Shown piece after piece: positions 44,563 to 53,204 of a stretch of 64,000 nt of DNA; positions within the stretch are counted from its first letter, which is position 1, and each line of letters opens with the position of its first letter. Under the pieces are notes generated by a model. It was not told the origin of the DNA. It saw only the letters and a list, made by a program, of their open reading frames with translations, and searched no databases. Position numbers and translations under genes: made by a program. The DNA is from an uncultured Dokdonella sp. (lineage in GTDB: Bacteria; Pseudomonadota; Gammaproteobacteria; Xanthomonadales; Rhodanobacteraceae): assembly GCA_934526015.1 (NCBI GenBank), contig CAKSZY010000002.1, positions 216,250-280,249 on the forward strand, read 5' to 3'.

Positions 44563-45078
44563 ATGTCCCGACCTACCTCGCTCGACCACGAGCAGATCCT
44601 GTCCTGCGCCCGTGGCGAGATGTTCGGGGCCGGCAATGCCCGCCTGCCGCTTCCACCGATGCTGATGTTCGACCGCATCACCGACGTGTCCGATGCCGGC
44701 GGCGCCCACGGCAAGGGCGTGCTGGAGGCCGAACTCGACATCCGCCCGGATCTCTGGTTCTTCGGTTGCCACTTCGCCGGCGACCCGGTGATGCCGGGCT
44801 GCCTCGGCCTCGATGCGATGTGGCAGCTTGCCGGCTTCTACCTGCCGTGGCTCGGCGAGCCCGGGCGCGGCCGCGCGCTCGGCGTCGGCGAGGTCAAGTT
44901 CACCGGCCAGGTGCTGCCGGGCGCGAAGCTCGTCCGCTACGTGATCGACATCAGCCGGGTCATCCGCAGCCGCCTCAAGATGGTGGTGGCCGATGGCCGC
45001 ACCTATGTCGATGATCGCCTCATCTACACCGCGAAGGACCTGCGCGTCGGCCTGTTCCAGAACACGGAGGGCTTCTGA
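44563..45078 (+). CDS. fabA: 3-hydroxydecanoyl-[acyl-carrier-protein] dehydratase/isomerase
   Basis: A 171-aa enzyme that dehydrates 3-hydroxydecanoyl-ACP and isomerises the product to cis-3-decenoyl-ACP, the branch point to unsaturated fatty acids. Catalytic His70 ([17 protein letters not shown]) and Asp84 (LDAMWQL) fall at the same positions as in E. coli FabA. The hot-dog fold continues with [20 protein letters not shown]. The ATG at 44563 gives the family N-terminus. Its stop overlaps the fabB start (TGATG), so the two are co-translated. Both act in the cytoplasm and together set membrane unsaturation. Confidence 0.97.
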   Translation: MSRPTSLDHEQILSCARGEMFGAGNARLPLPPMLMFDRITDVSDAGGAHGKGVLEAELDIRPDLWFFGCHFAGDPVMPGCLGLDAMWQLAGFYLPWLGEPGRGRALGVGEVKFTGQVLPGAKLVRYVIDISRVIRSRLKMVVADGRTYVDDRLIYTAKDLRVGLFQNTEGF

Positions 45079-46286
45079 TGCGCCGCGTCGTCGTGACCGG
45101 CATGGGTCTGGTGTCGTGCATCGGCAATGCCACCGCCGGCGTGGCCAGGTCCCTGCGGGACGGCGTCAGCGGCATCCGCGCGATGCCCGACCATGTCGAA
45201 CGCGGCCTGCGCAGCCAGATCGCCGGCCAGCCGACGATCGACCTCGTCGCCGCCATCGACCGCAAGCTCAAGCGCTTCATGGGCGATGCGGCCGCCTACG
45301 CCTACGTCTCGCTGCGCGATGCCATCGCCGACGCCGGGCTCGCGCTCGAACAGGTGCGTCATCCGCGCACCGGGGTGATCGCCGGATCCGGCGGCGGTTC
45401 CGCCGAATGGCAGATCGAGACCGGCGACCTGCTGCGCAACAAGGGCGTGCGCAAGGTCGGCCCCTACATGGTGCCGCGCACGATGTGCTCGACGGTGTCG
45501 GCCTCGCTGGCGACCGCATTCGGCATCCTCGGACTCAGCTATTCGATCGCCGCCGCCTGCGCGACTTCGGCGCACTGCATCGGCGCCGCTGCCGACCTCA
45601 TCCGCCACGGCGCGCAGGACACCGTGTTCGCCGGCGGCGGCGAGGAACTGCACTGGGGCATGACCGCGCAGTTCGATGCGATGGGCGCGTTGTCGAGCGC
45701 CTGGAACGCCACTCCGCAGGCCGCCTCGCGCCCCTACGACAGTGGCCGCGACGGTTTCGTCATCGCCGGCGGTGGCGGCATGCTGGTGCTGGAGGAATAC
45801 GAACACGCCCGCGCACGCGGTGCGCGCATCCATGCCGAACTGGTCGGTTACGGCGTCACCTCCGACGGCGCCGACATGGTCGCGCCGACCGGTGAAGGCG
45901 CCGTGCGCTGCATGCGCATGGCGATGAAGGACCTCGCCGGTCCGGTCGATTACATCAACACCCACGGCACCGCGACCCCGCTCGGCGACATCGTCGAACT
46001 CGATGCCGTGCGCGAGGCCCTCGGCGCCGACGTGCCGCCGCTGTCCTCGACCAAGGCGCTGACCGGACATTCGCTCGGCGCCGCCAGCGTGCACGAGGCG
46101 ATCTACAGCCTGCTGATGCTCGAAGGCGGCTTCATCGCCGGCTCCGCCAACATCGACAACCTCGACCCGCGCGCCGAAGGCTTCCCGATCGTGCGCCAGA
46201 GCCGCGACGCGTCGTTGCGCACGGTCATGTCGAACAGCTTCGGCTTCGGCGGCACCAACGCGAGCCTGGTGTTCGCGAAGGTGTAG
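45078..46286 (+). CDS. fabB: 3-oxoacyl-[acyl-carrier-protein] synthase I
   Basis: A 402-aa condensing enzyme that elongates unsaturated acyl-ACP intermediates made by FabA. The catalytic triad is Cys161 ([15 protein letters not shown]), His296 ([11 protein letters not shown]) and His331 ([10 protein letters not shown]). The C-terminal [17 protein letters not shown] is the usual thiolase-fold ending. The start overlaps the fabA stop by one base. fabA-fabB as a two-gene operon is the classical gammaproteobacterial unsaturated fatty acid module. No FabR-like gene is adjacent, and no obvious terminator with a U tract follows. Confidence 0.97.
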   Translation: MRRVVVTGMGLVSCIGNATAGVARSLRDGVSGIRAMPDHVERGLRSQIAGQPTIDLVAAIDRKLKRFMGDAAAYAYVSLRDAIADAGLALEQVRHPRTGVIAGSGGGSAEWQIETGDLLRNKGVRKVGPYMVPRTMCSTVSASLATAFGILGLSYSIAAACATSAHCIGAAADLIRHGAQDTVFAGGGEELHWGMTAQFDAMGALSSAWNATPQAASRPYDSGRDGFVIAGGGGMLVLEEYEHARARGARIHAELVGYGVTSDGADMVAPTGEGAVRCMRMAMKDLAGPVDYINTHGTATPLGDIVELDAVREALGADVPPLSSTKALTGHSLGAASVHEAIYSLLMLEGGFIAGSANIDNLDPRAEGFPIVRQSRDASLRTVMSNSFGFGGTNASLVFAKV

Positions 46287-46589
46287 GCGACTGCGCGGCG
46301 GCGTTCGCGCTGCGAGCCGCCGCAACGCCTGGCTGCCGTCCTTTCACGTCCCGAAAAGCACCCCTTTCGGCCTTCGATCCTGCTTCGCAGGAGAAGGAGA
46401 CGGAGCGACTTCCTCAGGACCGAGGCATCATCGCAAGACGCTTTTCGCCAGCGATCCCGGTATCCACCGAAGCCGGCTGCTCCTTTCCGGAAGTGCGGCC
46501 ACGGATGGCCGCATCTGGACTCCACCATGTGCGGCCTTCACACCCGAACCAATCCCCGACGTGCAGCGAAACACGACGTTTCGCACAGA
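46287..46589. other. 303-bp gap between converging fabB and pntB
   Basis: No gene is seen. Two hairpins are present: TGCGGCCA/TGGCCGCA (46494-46513) and GCGAAAC/GTTTCGC (46566-46584, 5 bp beyond the pntB stop). A weak CCTGCTTCGCAGG palindrome lies near 46380. None is followed by a U run on either strand, so termination here may depend on Rho. Confidence 0.45.
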
Positions 46590-47999
46590 TCAATGCCCGC
46601 CACCACCCTCGATGGCCTTCAGTTCCGCGCCGAGCTGGTTGGCTGCTTCCTTGCCGTCGGCGTAGAGCATGCGCGTGTTGTCGGCGTAGAACAGGGCATT
46701 CTCGATGCCGGCGAAGCCGGTGCCCTTGCCGCGCTTGATGACGATGGTCTGGCGCGAATTGACCACGTCGAGGATCGGCATGCCGTAGATCGGCGAGGAC
46801 TTGTCGGTCTTCGCCGCGGGATTCACCACGTCGTTGGCGCCGATGACGATGGCGACGTCGCAGGTCTTGAACTCGGGGTTGATGTCGTCCATGTCGGCGA
46901 TCAGGTCGTACGGCACGCCGGCTTCGGCAAGCAGCACGTTCATGTGGCCCGGCATGCGCCCGGCCACCGGATGGATGGCGAACTGCACTTCCTTGCCGGC
47001 CTTGATCAGCTGCTGGCAGAGCTCCCAGATCTTGTGCTGGGCCTGCGCCACGGCCATGCCGTAGCCCGGCACGACGATGACCTTCTCGGCCATGTACAGC
47101 AGCGAGGCCGCATCGGCCGCCTCGATCGGCTTCTGCGAACCGGCGATCGCCTCGCCGCTGCCACCGCCGCCGAAGTTGGAGAACAGCACGCCGCTGATCG
47201 GCCGGTTCATCGCCTTGGCCATCAGCTGGGTCAGGAACGTGCCGGCCGCGCCGACCACCATGCCGGCGACGATCAGCGCCTCGATCTGCATGACGTAGCC
47301 TTCGAAGGCGACGGCGAGGCCGGTGAACGCGTTGTACAGCGAGATCACCACCGGCATGTCGGCGCCGCCGATCGGCAGCGTCATCAGGATGCCGAACAGG
47401 AGGGCGAGCACGAAGAACGTCACCACCAGCCACGGCTCGACGCGCCATGCGATCAGGGCGATGCCGGCGGCCACTGCCGCGGCGAACACGAGGAAATTGA
47501 CCGCCTGCTGGCCGCTGAAGGTGAAGCGCTTGTCCATGCGCCCGTCGAGCTTGGCCCAGGCGATGACCGAGCCGGTCATCGACACCGCGCCGATCAGCGC
47601 GCCGAGCACGGCGAGGCCGATGGTGACGAGCGGTACCGCTGCGGCACCGGGTGCCGAGAACTTCAGCAGTTCGCCGGCGCCGATCGCCGCGGCCGAGCCG
47701 CCACCCATGCCGTTGAACAGGGCGACCATCTGCGGCATGTCGGTCATCGCGACCTTCTTGCCCCACAGCCAGGTCGGCACCACGCCGACCGCGATGGCCG
47801 CCACGATCAGGCCGAGGTTGTGCGCGCCGGTAATCGCGAAGGTCGCCAGCGTGGCGATGACCATGCCGATGCCGGCCTGCACGATGCCCTTGCGCGCGGT
47901 GACCGGCGAGGACATGCGCTTGATGCCGAGGATGAACAGCACCGCGGCGAGGAAATAGCTCGCCTTGGCGACCCACGAAAGCAGTTCCTGATGATCCAT
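46590..47999 (-). CDS. pntB: NAD(P) transhydrogenase subunit beta
   Basis: A 469-aa inner-membrane protein of the proton-translocating transhydrogenase, which reduces NADP+ with NADH using the proton gradient. About nine membrane helices fill the N-terminal 290 residues (SYFLAAVLFILGIKRM, GMVIATLATFAITGA, AVVPL-type loops). The C-terminal domain III binds NADP(H), with VIVVPGYGMAVAQAQHKI, HPVAGRMPGHMNVLLAEAG and VAIVIGANDVVNPAA. The start MDHQELLSWVAKASYFLAAV is typical. It is the last gene of pntAA-pntAB-pntB, 55 bp after pntAB. Confidence 0.97.
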   Translation of the reverse strand: MDHQELLSWVAKASYFLAAVLFILGIKRMSSPVTARKGIVQAGIGMVIATLATFAITGAHNLGLIVAAIAVGVVPTWLWGKKVAMTDMPQMVALFNGMGGGSAAAIGAGELLKFSAPGAAAVPLVTIGLAVLGALIGAVSMTGSVIAWAKLDGRMDKRFTFSGQQAVNFLVFAAAVAAGIALIAWRVEPWLVVTFFVLALLFGILMTLPIGGADMPVVISLYNAFTGLAVAFEGYVMQIEALIVAGMVVGAAGTFLTQLMAKAMNRPISGVLFSNFGGGGSGEAIAGSQKPIEAADAASLLYMAEKVIVVPGYGMAVAQAQHKIWELCQQLIKAGKEVQFAIHPVAGRMPGHMNVLLAEAGVPYDLIADMDDINPEFKTCDVAIVIGANDVVNPAAKTDKSSPIYGMPILDVVNSRQTIVIKRGKGTGFAGIENALFYADNTRMLYADGKEAANQLGAELKAIEGGGGH

Positions 48000-48054
48000 G
48001 CGCTTGCCCCCGGATTCGTTGCAGCAGGACGTCGACTACGCGCGAAGTGCGCGC

Positions 48055-48345
48055 CTACTTCGAGTCCTTGCTCGACTTGAACATCTCGAGCATGCGCTCG
48101 GTGACCACGTAGCCGCCGGCCGCATTGCCGGCTCCGAGGGCGACGCCGATGAAGCCGATGACCTTGGCCAGCGTCGAATCGGCGTGCGACAGCGCGATCA
48201 TCGCGCCGACCAGGACGATGCCGTGCACGAAGTTCGATCCCGACATCAACGGCGTGTGCAGGATCACCGGCACGCGGCCGATGATCTCCTTGCCGGTGAA
48301 GGCAGCGAGCAGGAAGATGTACAGATACAGGAAACCATCGGTCAT
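48055..48345 (-). CDS. pntAB: NAD(P) transhydrogenase subunit alpha part 2 (membrane)
   Basis: A 96-aa membrane subunit equivalent to the C-terminal helices of E. coli PntA. Three helices are visible: FLYLYIFLLAAFTGKEIIG, FVHGIVLVGAMIALSH and KVIGFIGVALGAGNAAGGYVV, with the conserved HTPLMSGSNFVHGI loop. The split into PntAA, PntAB and PntB resembles Rhodospirillum rubrum. The ATG at 48345 follows AGGTGACGAA. A 462-bp cassette with a broken GxxExxY gene is inserted 30 bp upstream, between this gene and pntAA; transcription must cross it. Confidence 0.93.
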   Translation of the reverse strand: MTDGFLYLYIFLLAAFTGKEIIGRVPVILHTPLMSGSNFVHGIVLVGAMIALSHADSTLAKVIGFIGVALGAGNAAGGYVVTERMLEMFKSSKDSK

Positions 48346-48375
48346 TTCGTCACCTGCAAGCCAACGGCCAGAAGA

Positions 48376-48406
48376 TTGAAACACGGAGCACACGGAGCAC
48401 ACGGAG
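48376..48406. repeat. Left 31-bp terminal inverted repeat of the GxxExxY cassette
   Basis: It begins TTGAA and continues as nearly three copies of the 9-mer ACACGGAGC. It is the exact reverse complement of 48807-48837. It lies 30 bp before the pntAB start codon. Confidence 0.92.
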
Positions 48407-48410
48407 AAAA

Positions 48411-48800
48411 CTACAGGATCATGCGGCGGATGCCATCTCTCAGAATCTTCTCGTTGAAGTTGATCAGCAAACCCTTGCGCAAGCCGGAGAGCTTCAGGTA
48501 CGTCAGCAACTGCGCGCCATGCACCGGCATCAATGTCTCCACTGCCTTCAATTACACGACAAGTTGCCGCTCCACCAGCATATCCATGCGAAAACCACAT
48601 TCCAGTTCGGCACCCTTGTAACGGACGGGCACCGGTTTTTCCAACTCACAGACGCAACCCCCAGCCTGCAACTCGTACGCAAGGCACCTGCGATAGACCG
48701 ATTCGAGCAATCCCGGCCCCAGTTGCCGATGAATCTCGATCGCGCTTCCTGTGACCCGATGAGACAACGCATCGAAATCCGACGAAATCCCTCTCGTCAT
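48411..48800 (-). pseudogene. GxxExxY family protein, broken by one in-frame stop codon
   Basis: A 130-codon frame with the diagnostic GLLESVY (GPGLLESVYRRCLAYEL) and YKGAELECGFRMDMLVERQLVV. Codon 83 is TAA (plus-strand tta at 48552-48554) exactly where the family has Glu in VVELKAVE. The frame then resumes with [19 protein letters not shown] and [19 protein letters not shown] to a final TAG. A single G-to-T change of GAA would explain it, so the gene looks recently inactivated, unless the stop is a sequencing error or is read through. The ATG at 48800 follows GGAGGAG, partly contributed by the right inverted repeat. The family's function is unknown. Confidence 0.85.
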
Positions 48801-48806
48801 TTGCTC

Positions 48807-48837
48807 CTCCGTGTGCTCCGTGTGCTCCGTGTTTCAA
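48807..48837. repeat. Right 31-bp terminal inverted repeat of the GxxExxY cassette
   Basis: The exact reverse complement of 48376-48406. On the minus strand its inner end (CACGGAG) runs into GAGCAAATG, so it supplies the first half of the ribosome-binding site of the cassette gene. It lies 10 bp past the pntAA stop. Confidence 0.92.
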
Positions 48838-48847
48838 GCTGTTTGGC

Positions 48848-49978
48848 TCATTGACCGTCCACCAACGCCCTGGTCGGCTCGTGGCGGATCTCGCCGGCGT
48901 GCGTGAGGCACGTCCTGGCGATCAGTTCGTCGTCCCAGTCGAGGTTCAGCGCGCCGTCCTTGAGCGAGAGCTCGAGGAAGTTGTAGAGGTTGCGCGCGTA
49001 CATCTCGCTGGCGTGGATCGGCGTCGTCGCCGGCAGGTTGACGGTGCCGATGATGCTGACGCCGTTGGCGGTCAGCACGGTCTTGCCAGGCTCGCTGAGT
49101 TCGGTGTTGCCGCCGGATTCGGCGGCGATGTCGACGATGACCGCGCCGGTCTTCATGCCGGCGATCATCGCCGCGCTGATGATGCGCGGCGCCTTGCGGC
49201 CCGGCACGGCGGCGGTGGTGACGACGACGTCGATGCCCTTCAGGTGATCGGCCAGCGCGGCCTGCTGCTGCTCGCGTTCTTCCGCGGTGAGCTCGCGCGC
49301 ATAGCCGCCGCTGCCGGCGGCGGAGACGCCGAGATCGAGGAACTTCGCGCCGAGCGATTCGATCTGCTCGCGCGTTTCCGGGCGCACGTCGAAACCCTCG
49401 ACCTGGGCGCCGAGGCGGCGCGCGGTGGCGATCGCCTGCAGGCCGGCGACGCCGGCACCGACGATCAGCACCTTGCTCGGGCGGATCGTGCCGGCCGCGG
49501 TGGTCAGCATCGGGAAGAACTTCGGCGCCGCCTCCGCGGCGATCAGCACGGCCTTGTAGCCGGTGACTGCAGCCTGCGAAGACAACACGTCCATCGCCTG
49601 CGCACGCGTCGTGCGCGGCAGCAGTTCCATGGCGAAGGCGGTGATGCGGCGATCGCGCAGGGCCTTGACCCGTTCGGGGGCGAGATGCGGCTGCAGGTGG
49701 GCGATGACGACCGCACCTTCCTTCAGCGCGGCGATCTCCTCCAGCGAGGGCGGTTGCACGCGCAGCAGCACGTCGGCCCGCGCCAGCGCGGTGGCCGCAT
49801 CGGCGACGATCTCGGCGTTGGCGAAGGATGCGTCGGCGAAGCAGGCCGAGGCGGCGGCTCCCTGCTCGAGCACGATGTCGGCGCCGAGCGACTTGAGCTT
49901 CTTGGCGACATCCGGCGTCAGGGCGGTGCGCCGCTCCCCGGCAACGGATTCGCGCAACACGGCAACGGAAACCGGCAT
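48848..49978 (-). CDS. pntAA: NAD(P) transhydrogenase subunit alpha part 1 (NAD-binding)
   Basis: A 376-aa peripheral domain I that binds NAD(H). Family blocks are VAVLRESVAGERRTALTPDVA, the Rossmann motif VLIVGAGVAGLQAIATARRLG, VEGFDVRPETREQIESLGA, VVTTAAVPGRKAPRIIS and MKTGAVIVDIAAESGGNTEL. It ends after the alpha/beta domain, so the membrane part is the separate pntAB. The start MPVSVAVLRES at 49978 is clear. It is the first gene of the transhydrogenase operon and diverges from the nitroreductase gene. The GxxExxY cassette begins 10 bp after its stop codon. Confidence 0.95.
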   Translation of the reverse strand: MPVSVAVLRESVAGERRTALTPDVAKKLKSLGADIVLEQGAAASACFADASFANAEIVADAATALARADVLLRVQPPSLEEIAALKEGAVVIAHLQPHLAPERVKALRDRRITAFAMELLPRTTRAQAMDVLSSQAAVTGYKAVLIAAEAAPKFFPMLTTAAGTIRPSKVLIVGAGVAGLQAIATARRLGAQVEGFDVRPETREQIESLGAKFLDLGVSAAGSGGYARELTAEEREQQQAALADHLKGIDVVVTTAAVPGRKAPRIISAAMIAGMKTGAVIVDIAAESGGNTELSEPGKTVLTANGVSIIGTVNLPATTPIHASEMYARNLYNFLELSLKDGALNLDWDDELIARTCLTHAGEIRHEPTRALVDGQ

Positions 49979-50135
49979 GGCCCCTCCCCGGACACGATGA
50001 CCTCGCGCATCCTAGGGATGTTGCGCTGCATTCCGCAAGGGCGACATGCAGCGGTGCGGGTCGCGCCGCGGCGGATGCGTGCCCCGGAACGGTCCGTGCA
50101 GACGCTACACTGGCGCCTTGCCACGCGGAGCCAGC

Positions 50136-50699
50136 ATGTCACTCGAAGCCCTCAACCGGCGCCTGTCGGTGCCCTCGCGGCAACTCGGCGAGCCGGGTCC
50201 CTCGGCGGCGCAACTCGAAGCCATGCTGTCGGCGGCCATCCGCGTGCCCGACCACGGCCGCCTGGCGCCGTATCGCCTCGTGCTCGTGCGCGGCGACGCA
50301 CGTATCCGCCTCGGCGAGGCGCTCGCACGCATCCATGCCGCCAACGAACCCGATGCCCCCGCCGCCGCCCTCGACAAGGACCGCACGCGTTTCGCCGCGG
50401 CACCGCTGGTGGTCGGCGTCGTCGCCCGCACCACCGCCGGGCACAAGGTGCCGCTGCAGGAACAGCTGCTGTCGGCCGGCTGCGTCGCCTTCAACCTGCT
50501 GCACGCCGCGCAGGCGCTCGGCTTCGGCGCGCAATGGCTGACCGGCTGGGCGGCCTATGACGCCGATGTCGCCCGCCTGCTCGGCCTGGCCGGCAACGAG
50601 AGCATCGTCGGCTTCGTCCACATCGGCACGATCCTGCAGCCGGCCGGCGAACGCCCGCGCCCGCTGCTGGCCGACCTGTTGTCCGAGTGGAAAGGCTGA
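50136..50699 (+). CDS. Nitroreductase family protein (YdjA-like)
   Basis: A 187-aa FMN-dependent oxidoreductase of the small YdjA group. Visible family segments are LSAAIRVPDHGRLAPYRLVLVRG (FMN contact), VVGVVARTTAGHKVPLQEQLLSAGCVAFNLLHAAQALGFGAQWLTGWAAYD, and GFVHIGTI near the end. Substrates of this subgroup are mostly unknown; E. coli YdjA reduces nitroaromatics slowly. The ATG at 50136 follows GCGGAGC. The next gene, a FEN-family exonuclease, starts 4 bp after its stop, so the two are probably co-transcribed. Confidence 0.88.
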   Translation: MSLEALNRRLSVPSRQLGEPGPSAAQLEAMLSAAIRVPDHGRLAPYRLVLVRGDARIRLGEALARIHAANEPDAPAAALDKDRTRFAAAPLVVGVVARTTAGHKVPLQEQLLSAGCVAFNLLHAAQALGFGAQWLTGWAAYDADVARLLGLAGNESIVGFVHIGTILQPAGERPRPLLADLLSEWKG

Positions 50700-50703
50700 A
50701 GCC

Positions 50704-51591
50704 ATGCCCGACCGCGTCTACCTGGTCGATGCCAGCCTGTACGTGTTCCGTGCCTGGCATTCGATTCCGCCGGACTTCACCGACGTCGACGGCCATCCGG
50801 TCAATGCGGTGCACGGCTTCACCCGCTTCCTGCTCGATCTGCTCGAACGCGTGCAGCCTCGGCACGCCGCCATCGCCTTCGACGAATCGCTGACCTCCTC
50901 GTTCCGCAACGAGATCTACCCCGCCTACAAGGCCAATCGCGAACCGGCACCGGCCGAGCTGGTGCGCCAGTTCGACTACTGCCGCGAAGTCGCCGCCGTG
51001 CTCGGCCTGACCGTGCTGACCGACACCCGCTACGAAGCCGACGACCTCATCGGCAGCGCGGTCGCCTGCCTCGCCCGCCACCAGCGGCGCGCGGTGATCG
51101 TTTCCGCCGACAAGGATTTCGGCCAACTGGTCGGCGATGCGGTCGAACAATGGGATTTTTCGCGCAACCAGCGCTGGGATGCACACGGCGTGCGCCAGCG
51201 CCTCGGGGTGAGGCCGGAGCAGGTCGCCGACTATCTGGCGCTGACCGGAGACGCGGTCGACAACATTCCCGGCGTGCCCGGCATCGGAGCCAAGACCGCA
51301 GCCACCCTGCTCGCCCATTTCGGCTCGCTCGATGCCCTGCTCGCCCGTTCCGAAGAGGTCGCCTTCCTGCGCCTGCGCGGCGCCGCGGCCACCTCGGCGC
51401 GACTGCGCGAACATGCCGCGCTGGCGCGCCTCTCGCGCGAACTCACCGGCATATCGCCGGATGCGCCGGTACCGGCGGAAATCGGGAACTATGCGCGGCG
51501 TGCGCACGAATGGGGCGCCGTTGAAGCCCTGTTCGACCGCCTGCGCATCGGGCCGATGACGAGGGCGCGGGTGCGCGCCCTCGCCGGCTGA
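50704..51591 (+). CDS. 5'-3' exonuclease of the FEN/Pol I N-terminal family
   Basis: A 295-aa stand-alone flap-nuclease-like protein. Metal-binding acidic clusters are seen in VYLVDASLYVFRAWH, AIAFDESLTSSFRNEIYPAYKANR, YEADDLIGS and VIVSADKDFGQLV. The helix-hairpin-helix that grips DNA is GDAVDNIPGVPGIGAKTAATLL. It lacks the 3'-5' exonuclease and polymerase domains, so it is not PolA itself; it may act in primer or flap removal as a PolA helper or Xni-like enzyme. The start at 50704 lies 4 bp after the nitroreductase stop. All catalytic acidic positions I can place appear present. Confidence 0.9.
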   Translation: MPDRVYLVDASLYVFRAWHSIPPDFTDVDGHPVNAVHGFTRFLLDLLERVQPRHAAIAFDESLTSSFRNEIYPAYKANREPAPAELVRQFDYCREVAAVLGLTVLTDTRYEADDLIGSAVACLARHQRRAVIVSADKDFGQLVGDAVEQWDFSRNQRWDAHGVRQRLGVRPEQVADYLALTGDAVDNIPGVPGIGAKTAATLLAHFGSLDALLARSEEVAFLRLRGAAATSARLREHAALARLSRELTGISPDAPVPAEIGNYARRAHEWGAVEALFDRLRIGPMTRARVRALAG

Positions 51592-51597
51592 GCGGGG

Positions 51598-53127
51598 TCA
51601 GTCGCCCTTCTTTTCGACCGGCGGCGTGGCCGGATCGGGTTCGACACGCGGCGCACCGCCGTCGAGCAGGCTCGGTCGTGTCTGCATGAGCTGCTTGCCT
51701 TCCTCGAACGGCGCCGCCCGCACCGGCGTCGCCGACGTATTGATGCCGCTCTGGTCCCAGGCGAAGCGCAGGTCGCTGCGGAACACCTTCACCGGCTCGG
51801 GTTCGGCACCGGCCCTGAGCTCGCCGTACTGGCCGTAGCTGCCCTTCTGGCTGTTGGCGATGAAATAGAGCGCGTCACCGGCGACCGTGCCGTAGGTCGG
51901 CAGGCGGAAGGCCGGATGGGCGACGTCGATCGGCATGACCTTGGTGATCGTCGAGCCTTCCGCGGAAAGGGTCAGGCGCAGGACGCGCTGCGGGTGCATG
52001 CCGTTCTCGATCACGACCAGGGTGCCGTCGTACCAGTACAGGCCATCGATGCCGCCGAGCACGAGCGTCTTCGGATTGAAGGTGACCGGGAAACCCTTGC
52101 CGGTGGCGAGGTGCACGCCGAAGAGGCCGAGTTCGTAGTCGGCGAAATAGAGCAGCTTGCCGTCATCGCTGACGGCGAGGCCGCGGATGCTCCTCAGGTT
52201 CGGGTCCGCCACCGCGACCTTCAGCTCCTTGCCCTCGATCTTGTAGATCAGGTTGCGCACGCCGTCGGCGACGAACAGCGCGCCGGTCTTGCCGACCGCG
52301 AGCGAGGTCAGCAGGTGCGGCCCGGTGCCGGGTGCGGGATAGCGCTCGAGGAACTTGCCGCTCGACAGCTGGAACTTGAACACGCCCGACTTGCCGAGGT
52401 CGTCCGCCTGCAAGCCCTTGAAATAGGTCGAGGCGGTGGCGGCGACATAGAGCAGGTCGCGCCCGGGATCGGTGGCCATCGCGTACACGCCCCACAGGCC
52501 GTTGGCCGCGTCCGGCTTGATGAACGGCTTGAGCTTGCCGTCCATGGAGGCGAGCTGGATGCTGCCGTCGCGGGCACTGCCGACCAGCAGCTGCCGGCGC
52601 TTCGGGTCCCACGCCAGCGACTCGTGGAGGAAATCGCCTGCCGGCAGTTCGAAGGCCGGCTTGCCCTCGCCGAACGGCTGCATGTTCGCCTTCAGGCTCT
52701 GCGAGAGGTACTTCCACAGCTGCGTGTCGGCGACCTTCTCGAAGCGCTTGTCGTTCTCGAGGTCGTAGCCGTAGCCCTGCTCCTTCATCTTCAAAAGCAT
52801 GTCGTAGGTGCGCGTCTTGTCGCCCTTGCGCGCATGCAGGGCGGCCAGCGAAAACGCGTAGTCGCCGACGTTCGGGTACAGCTCGTGCAGGCGCTCGTAG
52901 GTCCAGGTCAGGCGCTCGCCGTCGCCGATCTTCGCGTAGCCTGCGGCGAGTCGCTTCAGCAGGCCGCCGTCGGCGATGCCGGTGATCTCTTCGCGGTTGA
53001 GCTGGCGCACGTCGCGCGGAGCGCTCTCGGCTCCGGCCGCCGCGGGCGGCGGCGCCACCGGCTGGGCATGGAGTGCCGCAGCGCCGAGCAGCAGGACGAG
53101 GCAACACAGCAATCGCTTGATCTTCAT
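51598..53127 (-). CDS. Secreted beta-propeller (NHL/SMP-30-like) protein, unknown role
   Basis: A 509-aa exported protein. The signal peptide is residues 1-22 (LLCCLVLLLGAAALHA). A helical TPR-like part (about 45-140: LAAGYAKIGDGERLTWTYERL) precedes a six-bladed propeller (about 160-440) with repeated strands such as LAWDPKRRQLLVGSARDGSI, LTSLAVGKTGALFVADG and IRGLAVSDDGKLLYFAD. A Pro-rich tail ends the protein. The fold resembles gluconolactonase or NHL proteins, but no catalytic metal site was identified. It diverges from the Nudix gene after 77 bp and converges on the exonuclease gene, which ends 6 bp away. Confidence 0.75.
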   Translation of the reverse strand: MKIKRLLCCLVLLLGAAALHAQPVAPPPAAAGAESAPRDVRQLNREEITGIADGGLLKRLAAGYAKIGDGERLTWTYERLHELYPNVGDYAFSLAALHARKGDKTRTYDMLLKMKEQGYGYDLENDKRFEKVADTQLWKYLSQSLKANMQPFGEGKPAFELPAGDFLHESLAWDPKRRQLLVGSARDGSIQLASMDGKLKPFIKPDAANGLWGVYAMATDPGRDLLYVAATASTYFKGLQADDLGKSGVFKFQLSSGKFLERYPAPGTGPHLLTSLAVGKTGALFVADGVRNLIYKIEGKELKVAVADPNLRSIRGLAVSDDGKLLYFADYELGLFGVHLATGKGFPVTFNPKTLVLGGIDGLYWYDGTLVVIENGMHPQRVLRLTLSAEGSTITKVMPIDVAHPAFRLPTYGTVAGDALYFIANSQKGSYGQYGELRAGAEPEPVKVFRSDLRFAWDQSGINTSATPVRAAPFEEGKQLMQTRPSLLDGGAPRVEPDPATPPVEKKGD

Positions 53128-53204
53128 CGGGGGAACCCTGGATGCTTGCGGGATTGGCGCGAACAGACCTCTCGCGCCCGCGAAAGTTCGGGAAGCCGCC
53201 TAAA

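Larger units (their letters stand above)
48376..48837 (-). mobile_element. 462-bp cassette with perfect 31-bp terminal inverted repeats and a GxxExxY gene
   Basis: Perfect 31-bp inverted repeats at 48376-48406 and 48807-48837 enclose a single broken gene of the GxxExxY family. The unit sits in the pntAA-pntAB spacer, 10 bp from one gene and 30 bp from the other, in the operon's direction. No transposase is inside and no target duplication is evident at the ends, so any movement would need functions in trans. Removing it would restore a 40-bp intergenic spacer, as expected for a normal pnt operon. Treating it as mobile is inference from the repeats and the position. Confidence 0.6.

Noticed and set aside
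46494..46584. Rho-independent terminators of fabB and pntB
   Set aside because: Both hairpins in this gap lack a U tract on either strand; they are recorded only as hairpins in the intergenic entry.
48376..48837. Toxin-antitoxin or insertion sequence with transposase
   Set aside because: The only gene is a GxxExxY-family frame; there is no transposase motif and no second small gene in the cassette.
50704..51591. Start of DNA polymerase I
   Set aside because: The frame ends after the 5'-3' exonuclease domain at 295 residues, and the next gene is on the other strand, so it is a stand-alone exonuclease.
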